From: Leptospirillum sp037442005
GTDB taxonomy: Bacteria > Nitrospirota > Leptospirillia > Leptospirillales > Leptospirillaceae
Direction: 5' to 3'
Length of the DNA: 64,000 nt
NCBI GenBank assembly: GCA_037442005.1
Contig: JBBIRA010000005.1
Coordinates: 20,758-84,757 of the forward strand
Shown here piece by piece: positions 24,746 through 34,480 of the stretch (position 1 is its first letter; each line of letters opens with the position of its first letter). The notes under the pieces were generated by a model. That model was not told the DNA's origin. It did not search any database and saw nothing but the letters and a program-made list of their open reading frames with translations. A program made the position numbers and the translations under genes.

Positions 24746-26635
24746 TTATCGCGATACGGCAGAAACCCCCTGGTGGCCACGTACCTGGATATCCTGAAGG
24801 ATCTCTCCGATATCCAGAATCAGCACCACCTTCCCATCACCGGTAATAGTGGCACCCGCCATTCCCCGGATTCCCGACAGAATAGGCCCCATGCTCTTGA
24901 TCACCACCTCTTCCTGGTAAGGAAGGGCTTCCACAACCAGACCCACCGACCGGGACCCCAACTGAACGACAACGACATACCGGCTTTTTCCCACCGTTTC
25001 GTTGGCCTCACCCGGGATTTTGAACTCATCCCGGAGACGCAGGAGAGGGAGAACCTGATTCCGGAGATTCAGCACTTCCGATCCGGACAGCGTCCGGATA
25101 TCCGACTCGGAAATCTTGACCGTCTCGACAACCGACTGAAGGGGAACGGCATAGACCTCCGGCCCGATCGTCACCATCAGCGCCTGGATAATGGCAATCG
25201 TCAGCGGAAGATTGATGACGAAAGTCGACCCGACCCCCGCTTGGGAACGAATCTCCACCGTGCCATTGATCTTGTTGATATTGGTCCGGACCACATCCAT
25301 CCCGACACCACGGCCCGAGACGTCGGTCACTTTTTCAGCGGTACTGAAACCTGGAAGAAAGATCAGGTTGACCAGCTCTTCTTCCGTCATCCGTTCCGCA
25401 TCGCCACGGGAGACGAGATTGCGTTCGATAGCCTTTTCCCGGACACGGGCCACATTCACTCCATGGCCGTCATCAGAAATTTCAATGACAATCGAGTTGC
25501 CTTCCTGGTAGGCCGATATCCGGACAACCCCTTCCGCACTCTTTCCGCCGGCCAGGCGCTCTTCCGGCATTTCAAGGCCATGGTCGATGGCATTTCTGAT
25601 GATGTGGACAAGAGGATCCCCGATTTCCTCGATCACCGATTTATCAAGCTCGGTTTCCTCTCCGGAAAGCTCCAGGCGAGCCTCTTTCCCCAGCTTCCGG
25701 GAGAGATCGCGAACCATCCTCGGGAATTTTCCAAGAACCTTCTTGATGGGCTGCATCCGGGTCTTGATGACCGCAAGCTGCAGGTCAGTGGTGACCCGGG
25801 AAAGCTGAAGAACCGCTTCAGCGATGTCTTTCTGCCTTTTTTCCCAATCCCCCACATCGTCATTGTCGGTGGCAAGCCTCACCAGGCGATTTCTCCCCAG
25901 AACAAGCTCACCCACAAGATTCATCACGTTATCGAGCCTTGAGGTTTCCACACGGATCGTCTGGTCGACTTCAACACCGCCGGAGCTTCCGGGATCCGCC
26001 GGAGGCGGCGCAGAAACGGCGGGAGGGGTTGACGGCGGTGGGGGTGGAGGTGGAGGGGCCACCGCTTCATGGGGAACAATTTCAACGGCAGGGCTCTTCT
26101 CACTGACCCCGGCAAGGGAAGGGGAGGGCTCCAGCGACGCGGCTTCCTCTTCTTTCTCCGCGGCCCGCATTTCAGCCTGTTCAGGCGAGGAGGGCTCATG
26201 GGACGTTCCCGATCCCTGCCCTGACTGATCCTCTCCCCATTGAAGAAGAAGATCGAGCTTCATCGTCAGCGTATCAATATCAACATCGGCCTGGACCCCG
26301 GTGCGGACCTCTTCCAGGAGTAGCTTCAGGGCATCCATCGCCTCAAGAATGATATCGATGACCGCCGGTTCAGCCTTCATCATTCCCTGACGCAGCTGAT
26401 TCAGAACATTTTCGGCGTGATGGGCCACTTCCACAACCCGGGTCAGACCGATAAAACCGGCCGACCCCTTGACACTGTGTGCCGCCCGGAAAATTTCGTT
26501 CAACAGGGAGGTATCGTCCGGATGGGCTTCCAGCTTGACGAAATAGTTATCGAGCCCCTCCAGCATCTCCTGTGCTTCAGCGAGAAATTCCTGGACAATC
26601 TCTTTCATCTCGTCATTGTCAAAACCTTCCGTCAC
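24746..26635 (-). CDS. cheA: Chemotaxis histidine kinase CheA
   Basis: 629 residues. The P1 domain carries phosphoacceptor His53 in RAAHSVKGSAGF. A Pro/Ala-rich linker (about 145-230, with a run of prolines) replaces an obvious CheY-binding P2. Then come the dimerisation domain, the ATPase domain with HIIRNAIDHGLE (N box), ISDDGHGV (G1) and GRGVGMDVVR (G2), and a C-terminal CheW-like domain. It is followed by the MCP gene, 40 bases away. Confidence 0.95.
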   Translation of the reverse strand: MTEGFDNDEMKEIVQEFLAEAQEMLEGLDNYFVKLEAHPDDTSLLNEIFRAAHSVKGSAGFIGLTRVVEVAHHAENVLNQLRQGMMKAEPAVIDIILEAMDALKLLLEEVRTGVQADVDIDTLTMKLDLLLQWGEDQSGQGSGTSHEPSSPEQAEMRAAEKEEEAASLEPSPSLAGVSEKSPAVEIVPHEAVAPPPPPPPPSTPPAVSAPPPADPGSSGGVEVDQTIRVETSRLDNVMNLVGELVLGRNRLVRLATDNDDVGDWEKRQKDIAEAVLQLSRVTTDLQLAVIKTRMQPIKKVLGKFPRMVRDLSRKLGKEARLELSGEETELDKSVIEEIGDPLVHIIRNAIDHGLEMPEERLAGGKSAEGVVRISAYQEGNSIVIEISDDGHGVNVARVREKAIERNLVSRGDAERMTEEELVNLIFLPGFSTAEKVTDVSGRGVGMDVVRTNINKINGTVEIRSQAGVGSTFVINLPLTIAIIQALMVTIGPEVYAVPLQSVVETVKISESDIRTLSGSEVLNLRNQVLPLLRLRDEFKIPGEANETVGKSRYVVVVQLGSRSVGLVVEALPYQEEVVIKSMGPILSGIRGMAGATITGDGKVVLILDIGEILQDIQVRGHQGVSAVSR

Positions 26636-26667
26636 AGATCACCCCCCGCTGAAAAACCTGTTATAAC

Positions 26668-27045
26668 CTATTCCTTGAAAATTTTTGCCACCTTTTCCTG
26701 AAGCGTTCCGACGGTAAAAGGCTTGACAATATAGTTTGATACGCCGGCCTTGATCGCCTCCACCACATTCTCCTGTTTGGCTTCAGCGGTCACCATCAGG
26801 AAAGGAAGGTGTTTGAGCGACGGGGTCGCCCTGACCTTGCGGAGAAGATCAATACCGGTCATGTTGGGCATATTCCAGTCGGACACGACGAAGTCGAACT
26901 TTTCCGAAACAAGCCTGTCATACGCCTTCTGTCCGTCTTCCGCTTCCTCGATATTCATAAACCCGATCTGTCGAAGCGTATTTTTCACAATGCGGCGCAT
27001 TGTTGAAAAATCATCCACAACCAGCACTCTCATTTTTAAATCCAT
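26668..27045 (-). CDS. cheY: Chemotaxis response regulator CheY
   Basis: 125 residues, single receiver domain. Acidic pair Asp11/Asp12, phosphoacceptor Asp56 (SDWNMP), Thr86 (MVTAEA), Tyr/Ile region before Lys108 (YIVKPF) are all in place. It is the output that binds the flagellar switch. ATG 27045 fits the CheY fold; a GGGGGT about 12 bases upstream is the likely ribosome site. The longer frame to 27171 gives sequence unlike CheY. The 175-base gap back to fliA may hold a promoter, but I could not identify one. Confidence 0.95.
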   Translation of the reverse strand: MDLKMRVLVVDDFSTMRRIVKNTLRQIGFMNIEEAEDGQKAYDRLVSEKFDFVVSDWNMPNMTGIDLLRKVRATPSLKHLPFLMVTAEAKQENVVEAIKAGVSNYIVKPFTVGTLQEKVAKIFKE

Positions 27046-27220
27046 CGCGTGGTATACCCCCAGAAATTCGACAGCCACTGTTGACGGATGATCCCGTCCA
27101 CCCGAAAACATGCCCTTGCACCATTCAAGTAGCCGGGGAATACAAGACCAGCCCCCACCATCGGCCAACAAAACTTTTGATGATAGGGCAATCTACCATT
27201 TTTTCACACCGAGTTAAAAG

Positions 27221-27958
27221 TCACTTCGCGTTGTCGACCTGACCCAGTCCGGCATCCAGGAGAGCTTTCTTCAGATTTTTAATCGCCAGCGTATGAATCT
27301 GGGAGACCCGGGACTCGCTGACTTCCATGACACTGGCCACTTCCTTCATCGAAAGCTCTTCATAGTAATACAACGAAAGAACCAGACGCTGCTTCTCCGG
27401 AAGGGCCTCAAGTGCCTGTTCCAGAACGACCGCTTCTTCCGTTTTCAAAAATGCCGAAAGCGGGTCGGACTCTCCGGGAACCACCAGACGGTCCAGAAGG
27501 GAACCGCCAGACCCCTCTTCCATTTCAAAAAGATCCTCGATGGAATAGAGATGGTGAGGCTCGATCTCCCGCTCGAGCGTCAGGTACTCGTCCATCGAAA
27601 GAGACAGGGCGGCGGCCATCTCCCGGCCATCAGGCTCCCGCAAAAGCTGGGTCCGGAGAGTCTCCCGGACAGCCAGGACACTGGCGGCCTTCTCCCGGAC
27701 CGACCGGGGAACCCAGTCCGAAGAACGGATTTCATCAAGCATGGCTCCCCGGATCCGGTGCTCCGCCATTGTCTTGAACTTGATTCCCCGGGAGGGATCA
27801 AATCGTTTGGCCGCATCCAGAAGACCGGTCATCCCGACACTGACAAGGTCCTCCACATCAAGCTCCGGAGGGAGCCTATGCGCATACCGCATGGCAAAAA
27901 ACTTGACCGTTACGGCAAACTCTTTCAGGCCGGCCTCATCAAGCTCCATCATGGCCAC
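27221..27958 (-). CDS. fliA: Flagellar sigma factor FliA (sigma-28)
   Basis: 245 residues. It directs transcription of late flagellar and chemotaxis genes. Region 2 (DLVSVGMTGLLDAAKRFDPSRGIKFKTMAEHRIRG, split here for length: DLVSVGMTGLLDA and FKTMAEHRIRGAMLDE), region 3 and region 4 (LPEKQRLVLSLYYYEE, MEVSESRVSQIHT) are complete. Start GTG 27958 or ATG 27952; AAGGG suits the latter. It follows flhG in the flhF-flhG-fliA order of polar flagellates. Confidence 0.95.
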   Translation of the reverse strand: MAMMELDEAGLKEFAVTVKFFAMRYAHRLPPELDVEDLVSVGMTGLLDAAKRFDPSRGIKFKTMAEHRIRGAMLDEIRSSDWVPRSVREKAASVLAVRETLRTQLLREPDGREMAAALSLSMDEYLTLEREIEPHHLYSIEDLFEMEEGSGGSLLDRLVVPGESDPLSAFLKTEEAVVLEQALEALPEKQRLVLSLYYYEELSMKEVASVMEVSESRVSQIHTLAIKNLKKALLDAGLGQVDNAK

Positions 27959-28067
27959 TGACCCTTCCCTGCTCCATACGTCTTATCGGTTTCAAGACCC
28001 ATTCTCATCAAAGTCCCCAAAAGACACGGGACTCCCTGACCATTTAAGCCAAACGGATTCACCCGGA

Positions 28068-28943
28068 TCAGCGTTCGAGAAGCCGTTTCATCAACAGACC
28101 GATGCTTGCCCTGACACCTTCCCTTGGTGGCCTCGAAAGAAAATCCCGGGCCACCTGACGCATTCCCAGCGAGAAAGGGGCTCCCGGGAGCATTTCCGCA
28201 ATGGCCCTCTGGTTCCGGACCGCCTGAGTCACCGACGGATCAACCGGCAAATACCCTCCAAACGACAGGTTCAACCCGGGAATGAATTTGTCCGCCACCC
28301 GGGAAACCAGGTCGAACAGCTCCAGCGCTTCCTTCCGGTCGCGGACCATGTTCGCGAGAAAAAGAAACGGTTTCCCCGACTGGCGCCGGTTCAGCACCTT
28401 CATCAGGGCAAAAGCGTCTGTCCGGCTGGTCGGTTCGGGCGTCACCACGATCATCGTTTCCTGGCTCGCAAGATTGAAGGTCAGCACATTTTCGGAAATG
28501 CCCGCACCGGTATCGATCAGGAGAATATCAACGCTATCATCGACCTGATCGAACGCGGAGATCAGCCGGAGATGCTCCTCGGGGCTCAGCTGTGTCAGCG
28601 ACTCGACACCGGACGCCGCAGGAATGATCCGGATTCCGGCCGGTCCAGTGATCATGATCCGGGAGAGATCCGCCGTTCCGGAAATAAAATCTTTCAGTGT
28701 GTACACGGGGTGAAGGTTGAACAGGATATCAAGATTGCCAAGACCCAGGTCCGCGTCGAAGATCAGGACCCGTTTCTTGAACGTATCGGCGAGAACATAC
28801 GCCAGATTCGCTGCCACATTCGTTTTTCCGACCCCTCCCTTACCGCTCGTCACCGCCAGAATCCGCGGAGGGGGCCCCTTTCGCGGTGGCAACTCCGAAG
28901 CGGGATTGCCGGGATGCCTCAAGCCTTCGGCCTGGTCTGCCAT
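28068..28943 (-). CDS. flhG: Flagellar number regulator FlhG (MinD-like ATPase, FleN/YlxH)
   Basis: 291 residues. Deviant Walker A VTSGKGGVGKTN at about 31-42, FDADLGLGNLD (switch region), and LLIDTGAGIS identify the MinD/ParA-like family. In polar flagellates FlhG limits flagellar number and antagonises the FleQ/FlrA activator, a homologue of which lies at 53081. The N-terminal 25 residues may stimulate FlhF GTPase. It starts immediately after flhF (1 base). Confidence 0.94.
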   Translation of the reverse strand: MADQAEGLRHPGNPASELPPRKGPPPRILAVTSGKGGVGKTNVAANLAYVLADTFKKRVLIFDADLGLGNLDILFNLHPVYTLKDFISGTADLSRIMITGPAGIRIIPAASGVESLTQLSPEEHLRLISAFDQVDDSVDILLIDTGAGISENVLTFNLASQETMIVVTPEPTSRTDAFALMKVLNRRQSGKPFLFLANMVRDRKEALELFDLVSRVADKFIPGLNLSFGGYLPVDPSVTQAVRNQRAIAEMLPGAPFSLGMRQVARDFLSRPPREGVRASIGLLMKRLLER

Positions 28944-30167
28944 CTATCTGAATCCTCCGATGATCCACTGGGAAAGCCGGCCGGAATGAGCGACATCGAT
29001 ATCATCCGGTACACGCTGTCCCATCGTCACATAGGATACAGGAAGAGGGGCCCCGGATAGAATGGGGTAGAGAGACCCCAGGGATTCCGTTTCGTCGAGC
29101 TTGGTCAGGATCAGGTTGTTCGGAGCAAGGCAGCGATACAGGGACAGGGTTTTCTCAATATCCTTCGTCTTCTGGGAAGCCGCGATCACCAGGGAAACCG
29201 ACAGGTTCAGGTCCTCCATCAACAGCGCCGAAACAAACGGGTAAATACGGGTATCATCCCCGGAAAGCCCGCCGGCCGAATCGATCAGTACCACATCATA
29301 GAGTTCCCGTTCCCGGGCATCGCGGAGAATCGAAACAAGCCGTTCCGGCGTCGAGGCCACCTCGACCGGAAGTCCCATCAGGTCCCCGTAGATCCGAAGC
29401 TGCTCCATGGCCCCGATCCGGTAGGTATCAAGATTCACCAGGAGCACTTTTTTCCCGTGACGGATGGTAAATCCTGCCGCAAGCTTGGCAATGGTCGTTG
29501 TTTTCCCGACACCCGACGGGCCACAAAGAACACAGACCACAGGTCCATTCTGGCGGGTCCGGTCCAGAAACGACCCGCATGTCCGGATGTTCCGGGCCAC
29601 CAGAAACTGCAAAAGGGAGCCGATTTTTTCCTCGTCTCCAATTTCCCCGACATTGACCGTCAGATCGGCCATGGCGGACAGGAGATCATCCCCCCATTCC
29701 GGCGTGATTCCCTGACGGAGAAGGATCTCCCGGGCCAGACGGTGAGCGATGTCCCCCCCGTCTGTGGCCGGGGGATCTTCCGATGACGGCTTTTTTTCGG
29801 CCACTTCGGTCATCAGCCGTTCCATCTGGCGGGCCAGTGTCTCCACGGTTTCCCGGGTTCCTGTTCCCCACTCCTCTTCCATCCGGTGAAGGGCCAGACG
29901 CAAAGATTCCACCTCTTTCCGGAGAAAATCGCGTTCTTCCTCATCAGAAGGAGGTGAAGCGCCCTTCCTGGTCCCGTTTTTCACCTCATTCATCCACGGA
30001 GGATCAAGCTCGGGAAGTCCGGCGGTCACCACCACCCCGGATCCCCTTCCCCGTCCACCGGGCCGGGATTCCCGGGAATCGAGAATGACCGCTTCGGCGC
30101 CAAGCTCCCGCTTGACTTTCCGAAGCGCCTCGCTCATATCCTGGCCTTCGAATGTGCGAATGAGCAT
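28944..30167 (-). CDS. flhF: Flagellar placement GTPase FlhF
   Basis: 407 residues. SRP-type GTPase that positions the flagellum. N-terminal B domain (about 1-135, charged and coiled), N domain, and G domain with P-loop GPSGVGKTT (216-224), VNLDTYRIGAMEQL, LIDSAGG and TKLDET. It begins three bases after the flhA stop. With flhG this points to polar flagellation. Confidence 0.95.
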   Translation of the reverse strand: MLIRTFEGQDMSEALRKVKRELGAEAVILDSRESRPGGRGRGSGVVVTAGLPELDPPWMNEVKNGTRKGASPPSDEEERDFLRKEVESLRLALHRMEEEWGTGTRETVETLARQMERLMTEVAEKKPSSEDPPATDGGDIAHRLAREILLRQGITPEWGDDLLSAMADLTVNVGEIGDEEKIGSLLQFLVARNIRTCGSFLDRTRQNGPVVCVLCGPSGVGKTTTIAKLAAGFTIRHGKKVLLVNLDTYRIGAMEQLRIYGDLMGLPVEVASTPERLVSILRDARERELYDVVLIDSAGGLSGDDTRIYPFVSALLMEDLNLSVSLVIAASQKTKDIEKTLSLYRCLAPNNLILTKLDETESLGSLYPILSGAPLPVSYVTMGQRVPDDIDVAHSGRLSQWIIGGFR

Positions 30168-30170
30168 TGC

Positions 30171-32273
30171 CTAGACCTCCTGATAACGAATGACATCTGA
30201 GGACACGATCGGGATATCCGATGGAACCTCCAGAGGTGAAATGACCGCAAGCGACGGAAAGTACCGCTCAAGTAACCGCTTCAACCCGACCCGGGCCTGA
30301 GGGGCCACAAGCAGGACGGACTGCAGTCCGCGTCGTCCCTGATTTTCAAGGACATTCCCCAGACTTGAAAGCAACTTCTGTGCCAAGGATGGCTCCAGAA
30401 CAAGACCACTGGGGCCGGAATGGGCCGCCTGCTTCAGGATGATCTCTTCCCATCCCCGGTCAAAGCTGACAATCTGGAGATTCCGGGAGCGACCGGACAG
30501 GTAGGGATTGACGATGGATCGCCCTAACGCCTGACGGACTCCTTCCGTCAGCTGTGTCACATCCTTGGCATCCCGGCCGGATGACACCTGGTCGGCCAGG
30601 GATTCGAGAATGGTCCGGAGATCCCGGATCGAAACGCGCTCGGACAGGAGTCCGTGCAGAACCGACACCAGCACCCCCAGGGAAATCTGACCCGGGATCA
30701 GATCCTCCACCAGCTTCGGATAATCTTTAGACAACGCCTCCAGGAGACGACCGACCTCCTGTCGCCCCACAAGATCAGCGCTGTGGCTCCGGATCATCTC
30801 CGTCACATGGGTTGACAGCACCGTCACAGGATCCACCACCGTATATCCCTGACTTTCGGCCATTTCCCGCTTGTCCTGATCAATCCAGATGGCGTCCAGA
30901 CCAAAGGTCGGCTCTTTGACAGGGGTACCGTCAAGACCGCCGGGATCTCCTCCGGCGTTCATGGCCAGGAGGGATCCGAGCCGGAGTTCCCATCGACCGA
31001 CAGGGTTTCCTTTCAGCAAAATCAAATATTCGTTGGGTTTCAGCTGGAGATTGTCCCGGATATGGATAGGAGGAACGATAATGCCCAACTCTCCGGCCAG
31101 CTGTCGCCGGATTCCCCGGATCCGGTCGGTCAGATCCCCTCCCTCGCCCCCTTCCACCAGGGGAACAAGGCCATACCCCACATTCAGCTCCAGAAGGTCT
31201 AAGGACAGGTAGTGTTCAATATTTTCTGGAGCCGGAGGCTTCACCTGGGACTGCTCCGCCTGGATCCGCTTTTCCTCCTGCTTTTTCTTGCCGCTGATCT
31301 GGGCATAGGCCATCGATCCGATCAGTCCGCCAAGGCTTAAAAAAGCCAGATGGGGAAGCCCCGGCACAAGAGACAGAAACAGGAGAATCCCGGAGGTCCC
31401 GGCCATGGCCCGGCTCCGGTGAAAGACCTGGTCCCGGATTTCAAGCCCCATATCGTTTCCCGTTCCGGCCCGGGTCACGACAATACCGGCGGAAACGGAG
31501 ACGATCAACGCCGGGATCTGGGCCACAAGCCCCTCACCGATGGTCAGCGTCGTATAGAACTGAAGCGCATCGGACAGGCTGAGTCCGTTCATCAGGAGGC
31601 CGATCAGCAATCCCCCCAGGATGTTCACCAGGAGGATCATGATGGCGGCCATGGCATCGCCACGGACAAACTTCGACGCACCGTCCATCGCCCCGAAAAA
31701 TTCCGACTCCCGGGAAAGTTCCTTTCTCCGCTTCCGGGCCTCCTCTTCCTTGATGGCCCCGGAGTTCAGGTCCGCATCGATGGCCATCTGCTTTCCGGGG
31801 AGGGCATCGAGGGTAAACCGGGCCGCCACTTCCGCGATACGGCCGGCACCCCGTGTCACCACCATGAAGTTGATCACGACAAAGATCACAAACAGGACAA
31901 GACCCACCGCATAGGATCCCCCGACCACGAAGTGGCCGAACGACTCGATCACATGTCCGGCGGCTTCCGTTCCATCCTGTCCGTGCAACAGGATCAGACG
32001 GGTGGACGCCACGTTCAGGGAAAGTCTGAAAAGGGTGGACAACAGAAGGATCGTGGGGAACACGCTGAATTCAAGAAGATTCCTGGTGGTCATCGCAACG
32101 AGGAGGATAATCAGGGAAAAGGAAATGCTCCCGGCCAGGAGAATATCCAAAAGAAAAGGCGGAAGAGGGACGATCATGATCGACAGGATCCCCACGACGC
32201 CCACAATGACAAAGAGGTCGGAAGAGCCGGCCCCTGCGGGACGTTTGCCTGATTTTTCCATTTCTTCAGCCAT
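30171..32273 (-). CDS. flhA: Flagellar export gate protein FlhA
   Basis: 700 residues. About eight transmembrane helices in the first 330 residues, including the conserved FHIPEP-family stretch (MDGASKFVRGDAMAAIMILLVN area), then the large cytoplasmic domain that binds export substrates. Its ATG overlaps the flhB stop by eight bases (ATGGCTGA). Confidence 0.96.
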   Translation of the reverse strand: MAEEMEKSGKRPAGAGSSDLFVIVGVVGILSIMIVPLPPFLLDILLAGSISFSLIILLVAMTTRNLLEFSVFPTILLLSTLFRLSLNVASTRLILLHGQDGTEAAGHVIESFGHFVVGGSYAVGLVLFVIFVVINFMVVTRGAGRIAEVAARFTLDALPGKQMAIDADLNSGAIKEEEARKRRKELSRESEFFGAMDGASKFVRGDAMAAIMILLVNILGGLLIGLLMNGLSLSDALQFYTTLTIGEGLVAQIPALIVSVSAGIVVTRAGTGNDMGLEIRDQVFHRSRAMAGTSGILLFLSLVPGLPHLAFLSLGGLIGSMAYAQISGKKKQEEKRIQAEQSQVKPPAPENIEHYLSLDLLELNVGYGLVPLVEGGEGGDLTDRIRGIRRQLAGELGIIVPPIHIRDNLQLKPNEYLILLKGNPVGRWELRLGSLLAMNAGGDPGGLDGTPVKEPTFGLDAIWIDQDKREMAESQGYTVVDPVTVLSTHVTEMIRSHSADLVGRQEVGRLLEALSKDYPKLVEDLIPGQISLGVLVSVLHGLLSERVSIRDLRTILESLADQVSSGRDAKDVTQLTEGVRQALGRSIVNPYLSGRSRNLQIVSFDRGWEEIILKQAAHSGPSGLVLEPSLAQKLLSSLGNVLENQGRRGLQSVLLVAPQARVGLKRLLERYFPSLAVISPLEVPSDIPIVSSDVIRYQEV

Positions 32274-33345
32274 GTTTCACTCCTTGCAATGATCCCTGTT
32301 CATAAAGAACCGACAGGACCTGGGCAACCGCCTGGTAGAAAACAAACGGGATCTCCCGGTCCACAGGACAGGCGGCATACAGTGTTCTCGCCAACGGGGG
32401 ATTCTCCACGACGGGAACCCCCGCTTCCCGGGCCACCCTTCGCATATTCAGCGCAATTTCATCCTGTCCCTTGGCCACCACCACCGGTGCCGCCATCGTA
32501 TTCATGTCATAGAGGATGGCCACCGCGAAGTGGGTCGGGTTGGTCACCACAACCGTCGCTTTCTTGACACGGGCCATCATGCGCTTTCTGGCCATGGCCC
32601 GCTGGATTGACCGGATCCTCTGCCGTATCTGGGGGTCGCCTTCGCTTTCCTTGAACTCCTCTTTCACTTCCGCACGGGACATCCGGAGCCTGCGGGTCAG
32701 TGAAAATCGCTGCCAGCCATAATCCAGGATTCCCAAAAGAAGAAAGATCGGCAACAGCCGGAATAAAAGATCCCGGATCATCGCCATCAGACTGGCGATA
32801 ACCCGGTGAACACCCGTCCCCCCCAGCGCCGGAAGGCTTTCCCAATCGCTTCTGAGAAACCAGAACGTTACCCCCATGACCAGGAGGATCTTGAGAATAT
32901 GTTTGACCAGCTCTCCCGCCGACTGGGACGAAAAAATCCGGGCAAACCCTTTTCCCGGGGAAACACGGTCCCATTTTAAGCCAAGAGCCTTCGGAGACCA
33001 GGTCACCCCTCCCTGGATCAGGGTCGCCACAATGCTGGCCCCGAGAAACAGGAGCCAGACAGGAAGACCGCTTTCGAAGGCTCCAAGAAGGGCTGAAGCC
33101 AGGATCCGGACGACCGAGCCGGAGCTGATCGAGGGATCGGCCGCGCTAACAAAGAAACCCGCCATCTGACCCTTGAGCCCCAGCAGCAACCGCTCGCCGG
33201 ACCAAGTCAAAAACACGAGAGACGCCAGCAGAAAGAAAAAGACCCCGACTTCCCGGCTGCGGGCCACCTGCCCTTCTTCACGCGCCTTGTCCAGGCGCTT
33301 TTGAGTGGGCTCTTCTTCTTTTTGCTGGAGATCTTCCTCAGCCAT
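32266..33345 (-). CDS. flhB: Flagellar export protein FlhB
   Basis: 359 residues. Four transmembrane helices (about 33-215) and the cytoplasmic domain with the autocleavage site NPTH at 269-272, which switches export from hook to filament substrates. Downstream PVVVAKGQDEIAL and VPVVENPPLART match the family. Overlaps fliR upstream and flhA downstream by eight bases each. Its C-terminal domain is duplicated as a separate gene at 18650. Confidence 0.96.
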   Translation of the reverse strand: MAEEDLQQKEEEPTQKRLDKAREEGQVARSREVGVFFFLLASLVFLTWSGERLLLGLKGQMAGFFVSAADPSISSGSVVRILASALLGAFESGLPVWLLFLGASIVATLIQGGVTWSPKALGLKWDRVSPGKGFARIFSSQSAGELVKHILKILLVMGVTFWFLRSDWESLPALGGTGVHRVIASLMAMIRDLLFRLLPIFLLLGILDYGWQRFSLTRRLRMSRAEVKEEFKESEGDPQIRQRIRSIQRAMARKRMMARVKKATVVVTNPTHFAVAILYDMNTMAAPVVVAKGQDEIALNMRRVAREAGVPVVENPPLARTLYAACPVDREIPFVFYQAVAQVLSVLYEQGSLQGVKHG

Positions 33346-34138
33346 GGCCGCCCAGAAGCTTTAAAAGATCCGGTAGATTCTGCTCCATATGCACAAAGGC
33401 CTGGGCAACCACCGTTCCGAAAAACGGGAGGGAAGCCATGAAAAGCAGCAGCCCCCCCAGAAGAAGAAGCGGAAAACCCAGCGTCAGAAGGTTCAGCTGC
33501 GGCATCATCTTGGAGAGAAAACCCATGATCAGGTTCAAAACAATCCCCCCGACCAGAAACGGGGAGGCCAACACAAAACCGAGCTCCACAAATCGGGCAA
33601 ACAGGGTCAGGTATCCCTCGAAAAACATCGGACCGAAGGTCGATCCGCCTGGAGTCACCCAACGGAAGGACTCCGCAAGCCCCCAGATCATGGCGTACTG
33701 GGCATTGGTCGCCAGAAAAACCAGAAAGGCCACACTATTCTGAAACGTGCCCAGAAGAGGCACTTCAGCCAGTCCCAGCGGATTAATCACATCCACGATG
33801 CCGAACCCCACCTGCACCCCGGCCATTTCTCCCGCCAGAGCCACGGCGGAAAACACAAGATAGGCCGAAAAACCGATAGCGATCCCGGTGGCAAACTCTG
33901 AAAACAGCCCCACCAGCCATGATGAAAAATCTTCCTGGTAAACCGGGATATCCCGTCTCACCAGCGGAAACATCAAAAAGGCCAGACTCACCGCCACCAG
34001 CGCCTTGACCTTGACAGGGATCGCCCGGGAAGAAAGGATCGGCATGCTGACCACCATCCCGGAAATCCGGGACAGGATCAGCATGAAAATCACCGGATCC
34101 CGGGGATTCCACCCGGCCAGCGTCTCCAGAAGATTCAA
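33338..34138 (-). CDS. fliR: Flagellar export protein FliR
   Basis: 266 residues, six predicted membrane helices, with conserved early RISGMVVSMPILSSRAIPV and late LGFPLLLLGGLLLFMASLP segments. It is a core component of the export gate with FliP and FliQ. Overlaps fliQ by four bases and flhB by eight. Confidence 0.95.
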   Translation of the reverse strand: MNLLETLAGWNPRDPVIFMLILSRISGMVVSMPILSSRAIPVKVKALVAVSLAFLMFPLVRRDIPVYQEDFSSWLVGLFSEFATGIAIGFSAYLVFSAVALAGEMAGVQVGFGIVDVINPLGLAEVPLLGTFQNSVAFLVFLATNAQYAMIWGLAESFRWVTPGGSTFGPMFFEGYLTLFARFVELGFVLASPFLVGGIVLNLIMGFLSKMMPQLNLLTLGFPLLLLGGLLLFMASLPFFGTVVAQAFVHMEQNLPDLLKLLGGHG

Positions 34139-34404
34139 TGGGTCACTCCGGGAAGCCGGCCGAACAGATCATGGGTATAGTCAAGAAGTTGACGGACCAT
34201 CCAGGGCATCAGGATCAAAAGGACACCGACCACCCCCGCGACTTTCGGTAAAAAAGACAGGGTTGTTTCATTAATCTGCGTCACCGCCTGGAACAGGCTG
34301 ACAACAATACCGATCAGAAGGCTCACGATCAGGATCGGAAACGTCAGAACCATGGCCATTTTCAACGCATCGTGCGTCAGATCGATCGCTGTTTGCGGAT
34401 CCAT
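34135..34404 (-). CDS. fliQ: Flagellar export protein FliQ
   Basis: 89 residues, the usual FliQ size, with two membrane helices (about 18-40 and 52-72) and the conserved SLFQAVTQINETTLSFLPK loop. ATG 34404 has AGGGAGG upstream. A longer frame to 34476 would start inside a predicted sigma-54 promoter and is rejected. It is separated from fliP by 177 bases, in contrast to the tight packing elsewhere. Confidence 0.95.
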   Translation of the reverse strand: MDPQTAIDLTHDALKMAMVLTFPILIVSLLIGIVVSLFQAVTQINETTLSFLPKVAGVVGVLLILMPWMVRQLLDYTHDLFGRLPGVTH

Positions 34405-34464
34405 TTTCCCTCCCTTTGAAACCAGATCCCACTCTCCCCGGCACCAGCCGGACAGACAGACTGT

Positions 34465-34480
34465 TGCAAGCGTCATGCCA
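34465..34480 (-). promoter_or_regulatory. Sigma-54 promoter upstream of fliQ
   Basis: Read on the minus strand: TGGCATGACGCTTGCA. This fits TGGCAYRN4TTGCW at every position, with GG and GC ten bases apart. Initiation would be about 50 bases before the fliQ start. It lies in the 177-base fliP-fliQ gap, which otherwise holds only a pyrimidine-rich tract (minus strand) next to the fliP stop and a short weak stem followed by six Ts. Confidence 0.8.

Noticed and set aside
24629..25942. 437-residue plus-strand open frame opposite cheA/MCP
   Set aside because: Complement of clear chemotaxis genes; His/Asp/Arg-rich composition typical of antisense frames.
27983..27990. Sigma-28 promoter before fliA
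   Set aside because: ACCGATAA resembles the FliA -10 (GCCGATAA), but no TAAA -35 occurs at the needed spacing.
27741..29060. 439-residue plus-strand open frame opposite fliA/flhG
   Set aside because: Lies across two real minus-strand genes; no recognisable motif.
31350..32252. 300-residue plus-strand open frame opposite flhA
   Set aside because: Low-complexity Gly/His/Asp shadow of flhA.
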